Assembly (NCBI GenBank): GCA_028278145.1
Contig: JANQEV010000049.1
Location: 1 to 32,146 of the forward strand
Length of the DNA stretch: 32,146 bases
From: Chromatiales bacterium
GTDB lineage: Bacteria > Pseudomonadota > Gammaproteobacteria > Chromatiales > Chromatiaceae
Direction: 5' to 3'
Program-made: the position numbers and the translations under genes
The notes under the pieces: model-generated
Told to the model about the DNA's origin: nothing
What the model saw: only the letters and a program-made list of their open reading frames with translations
Databases searched by the model: none
Shown: one piece after another, positions 26,545 to 32,146 of the stretch
How the letters are laid out: each line of letters begins with the position of its first letter
Position numbering within the stretch: the stretch's first letter is position 1

Positions 26545-27036
26545 ATGAGACATATTATTTCGATCCTTATGGAGAATGAATCCGGGGCCCTGTCCCGTGT
26601 GGCCGGACTGTTTTCAGCCCGTGGTTATAATATTGAATCCCTCACTGTAGCGCCTACAGAGGACCCATCACTGTCGCGCATGACGCTGGTGACCAGGGGT
26701 AATGAAGAGATCATTGAGCAGATCACCAAGCAGTTGAACAAGCTGGTAGAGATTGTAAAGCTGCTGGATCTGTCAGAAGGGGCACATATTGAGCGCGAAA
26801 TGATGCTGGTTAAGATCAAGGCGGAGAAGGGCAACCGGGAGGAGATGAAGCGCCTGGTGGATATCTTCCGCGGTAGAATCATTGATGTTACCGATACCAG
26901 TTACATTGTTGAAATGACCGGTGACGGTGACAAGCTGGATGCCTTTATCAAGGCGGTGCATGAAGACCTGGTGGTGGAAGTGGTACGTACCGGTCCCTCT
27001 GGTATTGCCCGTGGCGCCAAGGGGCTAAGCCTCTAG
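26545..27036 (+). CDS. ilvH: Acetolactate synthase, small (regulatory) subunit
   Basis: A 163-residue protein with an N-terminal ACT domain ('ISILMENESGALSRVAGLFS' followed by 'ARGYNIESLTV'), which in the family binds valine for feedback inhibition. A C-terminal domain ending 'RTGPSGIARGAKGLSL' follows. It is of normal length for IlvH/IlvN. It starts 2 bases after the ilvB stop, so the subunits are made together. It is followed by a 189-base gap with an inverted-repeat element before ilvC. Confidence 0.96.
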   Translation: MRHIISILMENESGALSRVAGLFSARGYNIESLTVAPTEDPSLSRMTLVTRGNEEIIEQITKQLNKLVEIVKLLDLSEGAHIEREMMLVKIKAEKGNREEMKRLVDIFRGRIIDVTDTSYIVEMTGDGDKLDAFIKAVHEDLVVEVVRTGPSGIARGAKGLSL

Positions 27037-27070
27037 AAAGCTGGAAGTAACAGCAAGGGAATATATATTG

Positions 27071-27142
27071 GTCCGCAAATGAACGCTAATAAACGCAAAT
27101 ATGAAAATTGTTATTGGCGTCCATTCGCGTTTATTAGCGGAC
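27071..27142. repeat. Inverted-repeat element between ilvH and ilvC
   Basis: The left arm starts GTCCGC at 27071 and includes GCTAATAAACGC (27084-27095). The right arm is GCGTTTATTAGCGGAC, ending at 27142. The left arm carries an extra 10-base unit (AAATGAACGC), so pairing is imperfect but extensive. The wording resembles short dispersed elements (CCGCAAATGAACGC / GCGTTTATT types) that I have met between genes of many bacteria. It is probably a mobile or REP-like palindrome rather than a gene. It may affect ilvBH transcript ends. Confidence 0.7.
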
Positions 27143-27171
27143 AAAAAATCAATAAGGTCTGAGGCTAGGTT

Positions 27172-28242
<1,071 letters not shown>

Positions 28243-28260
28243 TCACTGATATTTTGTATC

Positions 28261-28292
28261 AAACCGTCGGTATTTGCCGGCGGTTTTTTTTT
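28261..28292 (+). terminator. Rho-independent terminator after ilvC
   Basis: A 10-bp stem (AAACCGTCGG at 28261-28270 with CCGGCGGTTT at 28277-28286, one G-U pair) has a 6-base loop and runs into nine consecutive T residues. It begins about 20 bases after the ilvC stop codon. Confidence 0.95.
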
Positions 28293-28373
28293 GCACTGTC
28301 TTCTACAGCCATGCGGCGGTGAAGAAATTTCTTTATAATCGGGCATACGACCACACCAAGGTAACCACTGTTT

Positions 28374-29147
28374 ATGCAGGAAGAAGAGCAAAAAATAAAA
28401 CGCCGCCGCGGAATCTACCTGCTGCCAAACCTGTTTACAACTGCTGCCCTGTTCAGTGGCTTCTACGCGGTATTGGCTGCCATGAATGGCCACTTTGAGC
28501 CTGCTGCCCTGGCTATCTTTGCGGCCATGATATTGGATGGACTGGATGGCAGGGTAGCCCGTATGACCAATACCCAGACTGCCTTCGGTGCCGAGTATGA
28601 CAGCTTGTCTGATATGGTGGCCTTCGGGTTGGCGCCGGCTCTGGTTATGTATGTGTGGGCCCTGAAGGGGTTGGGAAAGTTTGGCTGGCTGGCTGCATTT
28701 ATCTATACCGCTGCTGCGGCCTTGCGCCTGGCTCGTTTCAACACCCAGGTGGGGATAGCAGACAAACGCTATTTTCAGGGTCTGCCAAGCCCGGCAGCTG
28801 CAGCCATAATGGCAGCCTGTGTCTGGGGGGCGGTGGAGTATGGGGTGGAGAGGACTGATGTGGCCTGGGTGGTTGGTATTATGACTACTGTTGTAGGCCT
28901 GTTGATGGTAAGTAATTTTCGTTACCACAGCTTCAAGGAGTTGGATGTACGCGGCAAGGTACCTTTCTTTGTTCTGGTCATAATCATGCTGGCATTTGCC
29001 ATCATCCTGTGGGAGCCGCCATTTATCCTGTTTCTGGTGTTTATCGGCTATGCGGTATCAGGTCCGGTGCTGACCCTGATCTATCTGCGTCAGCGCCGGG
29101 AGGAAAGAAAAAAAGCCATCTCCACGGGTGAAGATTCTGAGACCTGA
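28374..29147 (+). CDS. pssA: CDP-diacylglycerol-serine O-phosphatidyltransferase
   Basis: A 257-residue membrane protein with the CDP-alcohol phosphotransferase signature from Asp55 to Asp80: 'DGLDGRVAR', then 'GAEYDSLSD', giving the required D-G-x2-A-R...G-x3-D-x3-D spacing. About seven hydrophobic helices and a basic C-terminal tail ('RQRREERKKA') follow. It makes phosphatidylserine, the precursor of phosphatidylethanolamine, in the inner membrane. This is the bacterial PssA type of Bacillus and many proteobacteria, not the E. coli soluble type. TATAAT at 28334-28339 could be its -10, but no good -35 is present. The position between ilvC and leuA is a recurring arrangement in proteobacteria. 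Confidence 0.94.
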   Translation: MQEEEQKIKRRRGIYLLPNLFTTAALFSGFYAVLAAMNGHFEPAALAIFAAMILDGLDGRVARMTNTQTAFGAEYDSLSDMVAFGLAPALVMYVWALKGLGKFGWLAAFIYTAAAALRLARFNTQVGIADKRYFQGLPSPAAAAIMAACVWGAVEYGVERTDVAWVVGIMTTVVGLLMVSNFRYHSFKELDVRGKVPFFVLVIIMLAFAIILWEPPFILFLVFIGYAVSGPVLTLIYLRQRREERKKAISTGEDSET

Positions 29148-29182
29148 TACCATCGAACTCTTAGCCCTGTGACTTGGCTGCC

Positions 29183-29211
29183 TTGGCAAGAGACAAACCA
29201 TGGGTTATATT
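29183..29211 (+). promoter_or_regulatory. leuA: Candidate sigma-70 promoter for leuA
   Basis: TTGGCA (29183-29188) and TATATT (29206-29211), each matching five of six consensus bases, are separated by exactly 17 bp. Transcription would start near 29218, giving a leader of about 215 bases before leuA that contains the leucine-rich mini-ORF and hairpins described next. Confidence 0.55.
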
Positions 29212-29218
29212 CTGAGAC

Positions 29219-29349
29219 ATGACATCTTTCGACGCACCAAGCTATACCTCCGCTGCCATCACCTGGCAGAGTGCGTCTGTTTGCCTACCTCTATATGCGC
29301 TACGACTGCTGCCCTGATGGGCATATTATACTGATGCCCTGGCGAGGGC
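29219..29349 (+). promoter_or_regulatory. Candidate leucine attenuator: Leu-rich leader peptide plus three exclusive hairpins
   Basis: A 32-codon mini-ORF (ATG 29219, TGA 29315-29317) ends 'CLPLYALRLLP', with five Leu in the last ten codons, three of them CTA. Four arms follow in order: GCCC (29311-29314), GGGCAT (29319-29324), ATGCCC (29334-29339, within GCCCT 29336-29340) and AGGGC (29345-29349). They can pair 1:2, 2:3 or 3:4, with each choice excluding its neighbour, as in classical attenuators. Weak points: no U tract directly follows arm 4, and the mini-ORF starts almost at the predicted transcription start without a clear ribosome site. Confidence 0.45.
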
Positions 29350-29434
29350 CCGTAGCACGCACAGACAATTTATTTCCAAAGATTAGTACACCATCCTCAA
29401 TCTCTAGCCGTGCAGGATGGATATGGAGTACAGC

Positions 29435-30985
29435 ATGAGCAACAAAGATCGTTTGATCATATTTGATACCACGCTCCGTGATGGCGAACAGAGCCCTGGT
29501 GCATCCATGACCAGGGACGAAAAGATCCGCATAGCCAAGGCCCTGGAAAAGATGCGGGTTGATGTAATCGAGGCCGGTTTTCCTATCGCCAGTCCGGGTG
29601 ATTTTGAATCGGTGCAGGCTGTGGCCAGGACCATTACCGACAGTACAATATGTGGATTGGCCCGTGCTCTGGATAAGGATATCGATCGGGCCGGTGAGGC
29701 CCTGAAGGATGCCAATTCCGGACGTATCCACACCTTTATCGCCACCTCTCCCATCCATATGGAGCAGAAGTTGCGTATGTCCCCTGACCAGGTGGTGGAA
29801 CAGGCGGTAAAGGCAGTGCAACGTGCCCGCAGGTATACCGACAACGTGGAGTTCTCTGCAGAGGATGCAGGCCGCTCTGAAATCGACTTCCTGTGCCGTA
29901 TCGTGGAGGCGGTAATCAAGGAGGGCGCTACCACCATCAATATTCCGGATACTGTTGGTTATAACGTGCCCTGGCAGTTTGGTAATACCATTCGTGAACT
30001 GATCGAGCGGGTGCCGAATTCCGATCAGGCCATCTTCTCAGTGCATTGCCACAATGACTTGGGTCTCGCTACCTCCAACTCCCTGTCTGCGGTGTTGAAT
30101 GGAGCGCGTCAGGTGGAGTGTACTATCAATGGTTTGGGAGAACGGGCCGGTAATGCCTCTCTGGAAGAGGTGGTGATGACGGTACGTACCAGGTCCGATA
30201 TCTTTGAATGTGATACCAATCTGGATACCACACAGATTGTTACCTGTTCCCGTCTGGTATCCAATATCACCGGCTTTCCGGTACAGCCCAACAAGGCGGT
30301 GGTGGGAGCCAATGCCTTTGCCCATGAATCTGGCATCCATCAGGATGGTGTGCTCAAGAGTCGTGAGACCTATGAGATTATGCGGGCCGAGGATGTGGGC
30401 TGGGCCCAGAACCGTATGGTGATGGGTAAGCATTCAGGGCGCAGTGCCTTCCGTGCCCGCCTGGAAGAGTTGGGTATAGAGTTTGGCTCGGAAGAAGAGT
30501 TGAATGATGCCTTCCGCCGCTTCAAGGACCTGGCCGATAAGAAGCATGAGATATTTGATGAGGATCTGCAGGCCCTGGTTACCGATGTCTCCATCAGCGC
30601 CGAGAATGAGGTGGTGAATCTGGTATCCATGAAGGTGTGTTCTGAGACGGGCGAAACCCCTACCGCCAGTGTTGTGTTGACTCTGGATGGGGAAGAGATT
30701 GCTGGAGATGCAGATGGCGGTGGTCCGGTAGATGCCACCTTCCGTGCCATTGAATCCATTGTAAAAACCGGGTGTGAGCTGCAGTTATATTCGGTAAATG
30801 CCATCACCAGTGGTACCGATGCCCAGGGTGAGGTTACAGTGCGGCTGGAAAAGGGCGGCAGGATTGTAAATGGCCAGGGTGCGGATACGGATATTGTCAT
30901 TGCATCGGCCAAGGCCTATATCAATGCCTGTAATCTGATTATGCATGATTCCAGGCGTGCCCACCCACAGAGTGATGGTGTCTGA
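29435..30985 (+). CDS. leuA: 2-isopropylmalate synthase
   Basis: A 516-residue enzyme. The N-terminal TIM barrel has '[18 protein letters not shown]' and the metal-binding '[14 protein letters not shown]', and '[15 protein letters not shown]' precedes the C-terminal regulatory domain (about 390-516) that binds leucine for feedback inhibition. It condenses acetyl-CoA with 2-oxoisovalerate, the first committed step to leucine. ATG 29435 is chosen because GGAG lies 6 bases upstream; an in-frame ATG at 29417 would have no proper ribosome site. The end is followed by two copies of a 95-bp repeat. Confidence 0.97.
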   Translation: MSNKDRLIIFDTTLRDGEQSPGASMTRDEKIRIAKALEKMRVDVIEAGFPIASPGDFESVQAVARTITDSTICGLARALDKDIDRAGEALKDANSGRIHTFIATSPIHMEQKLRMSPDQVVEQAVKAVQRARRYTDNVEFSAEDAGRSEIDFLCRIVEAVIKEGATTINIPDTVGYNVPWQFGNTIRELIERVPNSDQAIFSVHCHNDLGLATSNSLSAVLNGARQVECTINGLGERAGNASLEEVVMTVRTRSDIFECDTNLDTTQIVTCSRLVSNITGFPVQPNKAVVGANAFAHESGIHQDGVLKSRETYEIMRAEDVGWAQNRMVMGKHSGRSAFRARLEELGIEFGSEEELNDAFRRFKDLADKKHEIFDEDLQALVTDVSISAENEVVNLVSMKVCSETGETPTASVVLTLDGEEIAGDADGGGPVDATFRAIESIVKTGCELQLYSVNAITSGTDAQGEVTVRLEKGGRIVNGQGADTDIVIASAKAYINACNLIMHDSRRAHPQSDGV

Positions 30986-30994
30986 TGGAACAGT

Positions 30995-31089
30995 AGTAGG
31001 CTGGGATAAGCGCAGCGTTCCCGGCAAGATGTTGTAGCAACCTACTGATGAATTGCCAGAAACGCTATTGCTTATTCTGGCCTACAGCT
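30995..31089. repeat. 95-bp direct repeat, copy 1 (REP-like)
   Basis: The first of two copies that begin 106 bp apart, starting AGTAGGCTGGGATAAGCGCA. It differs from copy 2 by one base (T at 31035, C at 31141). It contains arms able to form two hairpins: AGTAGG with CCTACT, and GCCAGAA with TTCTGGC. It lies just after the leuA stop. The GTAGG-TGGG-AAGCGCAGCG wording resembles common intergenic REP-type elements of proteobacteria. Confidence 0.9.
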
Positions 31090-31100
31090 GATAGAGCATC

Positions 31101-31195
31101 AGTAGGCTGGGATAAGCGCAGCGTTCCCGGCAAGATGTTGCAGCAACCTACTGATGAATTGCCAGAAACGCTATTGCTTATTCTGGCCTACAGCT
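31101..31195. repeat. 95-bp direct repeat, copy 2 (REP-like)
   Basis: The second copy, 94 of 95 bases identical to the first and separated from it by 11 bases. With the preceding C, its first hairpin arm is CAGTAGG (31100-31106), pairing with CCTACTG (31147-31153). The second hairpin is GCCAGAA (31161-31167) with TTCTGGC (31181-31187). It ends about 24 bases before the start codon of the glycosylase gene, so it lies in that gene's upstream region. Confidence 0.9.
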
Positions 31196-31218
31196 TAAAA
31201 GCAGGGTCGAGGAAACTA

Positions 31219-31947
31219 ATGGACGACAGATTGAGACTTGAGTACCTGGAAGCCATGGGTATACAGAGCTGGGTCTGTCGTGAACCAGTGGCTGATACTG
31301 TCATAGTGGCAACTGAGAAAAAAGTGGTCAGGGCCGAGGGCCAGGGGACAAGGGCAGAACCGTCAGCTGTGCAGACAGCATTGCCGGATGATGTGACCGG
31401 CCTGGGCTGGGAAGATCTGAAGGCCAGGGTGGTTGCATGTCAGGCCTGCACTCTGCACCAGACCCGCACCCAGACCGTGTTTGGTGTGGGCAACCAGGAG
31501 GCAGACCTGATGATTATCGGTGAAGCGCCAGGAGCAGACGAGGATCGACAGGGTGAGCCGTTTGTGGGTAGAGCCGGATTGTTACTGAATGCTATGCTCA
31601 AGGCCATTGGGTTGGAGCGTGGTCAGGTGTTTATTGCCAATATTCTGAAATGCCGACCTCCTGGAAATCGGGATCCACACGTGGATGAAGCTGTTTGTTG
31701 TGAGCCATTCCTGCAGCGGCAGATCGCACTGGTTAAACCCAAGGTGATTCTGGCTGTGGGGCGGGTGGCGGCTCAGAACCTGCTTAAAACAGATGTAGCG
31801 GTAGGTAAACTGCGCAACCGTGAGCATGCCATTGGTGAGGCTAATATCCCGCTAGTAGTGACCTATCACCCTGCGTATCTGTTGCGCTCCCCGGACCAGA
31901 AGGGTAAGGCATGGCAGGACCTGCTGCGGGCCAGAAGTCTCCTGTAA
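31219..31947 (+). CDS. Uracil-DNA glycosylase, Fe-S (family 4-type)
   Basis: A 242-residue member of the UDG superfamily. Motif A is '[17 protein letters not shown]' at 101-117 and motif B 'HPAYLLR' at 217-223. Four cysteines suited to a 4Fe-4S cluster are visible: Cys74 and Cys77 ('CQAC'), Cys145 ('[12 protein letters not shown]'), and Cys160 or 161. It removes uracil from DNA. The first 60 residues are a variable extension typical of the proteobacterial members. The frame is open upstream to 31048, but that part is translated repeat DNA; ATG 31219 with GAGGA 5 bases upstream is the real start. rimI follows after 25 bases, a frequent neighbour. Confidence 0.93.
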   Translation: MDDRLRLEYLEAMGIQSWVCREPVADTVIVATEKKVVRAEGQGTRAEPSAVQTALPDDVTGLGWEDLKARVVACQACTLHQTRTQTVFGVGNQEADLMIIGEAPGADEDRQGEPFVGRAGLLLNAMLKAIGLERGQVFIANILKCRPPGNRDPHVDEAVCCEPFLQRQIALVKPKVILAVGRVAAQNLLKTDVAVGKLRNREHAIGEANIPLVVTYHPAYLLRSPDQKGKAWQDLLRARSLL

Positions 31948-31972
31948 TCTACTCTATGGCATTTCTCTGTAT

Positions 31973-32146
31973 ATGAGTACGCTGCTAAAAGATCCGCTTT
32001 TACATATCCATCCCATGCAACTGGATGATCTGGAGGCGGTGATGGAGATAGAACAGCAGGCCTATGATTTCCCCTGGACTGTGGGGAATTTTCGCGACTG
32101 TATCCGTAGTAACTACTACTGTTGTGTCTATAGACAGGATGAGCAT
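31973..32146 (+). CDS. rimI: Ribosomal protein S18 alanine N-acetyltransferase, 5' part
   Basis: The frame is open from ATG 31973 to the window edge (58 codons), so the gene is cut by the end of the sequence. The visible N-terminus has the GNAT/RimI opening 'MQLDDLEAVMEIEQQAYDFP' followed by 'WTVGNFRDCIRSNYYCCV'. The E-x2-A-Y-x-x-P-W pattern is characteristic of RimI. The acetyl-CoA-binding motif lies beyond the edge. Family role: acetylates the N-terminal alanine of ribosomal protein S18. No clear ribosome site is seen; the close spacing suggests co-transcription with the glycosylase gene. Confidence 0.85.
   Translation, partial: MSTLLKDPLLHIHPMQLDDLEAVMEIEQQAYDFPWTVGNFRDCIRSNYYCCVYRQDEH

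Noticed and set aside
29300..29940. Minus-strand open frames opposite the 5' half of leuA
   Set aside because: Antisense shadow of a well-conserved gene, with no ribosome site and no recognisable domain.
30995..31195. CRISPR-like array
   Set aside because: There are only two long copies with a very short spacer, no series of short repeats and no cas genes; a REP-like tandem duplication explains it better.
31048..31218. Upstream extension of the uracil-DNA glycosylase frame
   Set aside because: These codons are the translated 95-bp repeat and lack family similarity; a good ribosome site precedes ATG 31219.

Overview
The window looks like a chromosomal segment of a gammaproteobacterium. The support is the ilvB-ilvH-ilvC-pssA-leuA order followed by a family-4-type uracil-DNA glycosylase and rimI, the Pseudomonas-type acetohydroxyacid synthase, and an exosortase/exopolysaccharide (EPS) locus of the kind found in environmental, biofilm-forming proteobacteria. 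Base composition appears moderate, with many ATA, CTA and AGG codons in the EPS genes. I cannot fix the genus. A sulfur- or methane-oxidising lineage would fit, but that is inference.

Left edge (1-2312): the 3' end of a type I secretion HlyD-family adaptor, then on the minus strand a phosphohexomutase (phosphomannomutase/phosphoglucomutase family) that is a clear pseudogene, with one frameshift and two in-frame stop codons.

Middle (about 2.6-23.8 kb, all plus strand): an exosortase-linked EPS locus. It holds a secreted protein with a C-terminal VPLPP sorting tail, a Wza-like export protein, an outer-membrane beta-barrel protein, a GNVR/Wzz-type chain-length protein, a BY-kinase-like ATPase, and an ExeA-like AAA ATPase of the PEP-CTERM-locus subfamily. 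Sugar-nucleotide genes follow: galE, the full dTDP-rhamnose set rfbA-rfbC-rfbD-rfbB, a bifunctional GDP-mannose enzyme, and wecC-wecB for UDP-ManNAcA. Next come an exosortase fused to an EpsI domain, a WecA-like initiating phosphoglycosyltransferase with a long membrane extension, and a PrsT-like TPR lipoprotein. Apart from the WecA-like enzyme there is no glycosyltransferase, and there is no recognisable Wzx flippase or Wzy polymerase, so the polymer-assembly genes must lie elsewhere.

Right part (24-32 kb): a minus-strand DUF4124 protein closes the EPS region. It is followed by branched-chain amino acid genes (ilvB, ilvH, ilvC), pssA, leuA, a uracil-DNA glycosylase and the start of rimI. The non-coding DNA here is informative: a leucine-rich mini-ORF with three mutually exclusive hairpins precedes leuA, an inverted-repeat element lies between ilvH and ilvC, and a nearly perfect 95-bp direct repeat lies between leuA and the glycosylase gene.

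Working model: the locus makes and exports an acidic heteropolysaccharide that could contain rhamnose, mannose, galactose and ManNAcA, and it anchors or releases at least one VPLPP-tailed protein through the fused exosortase. The other genes are ordinary central metabolism.
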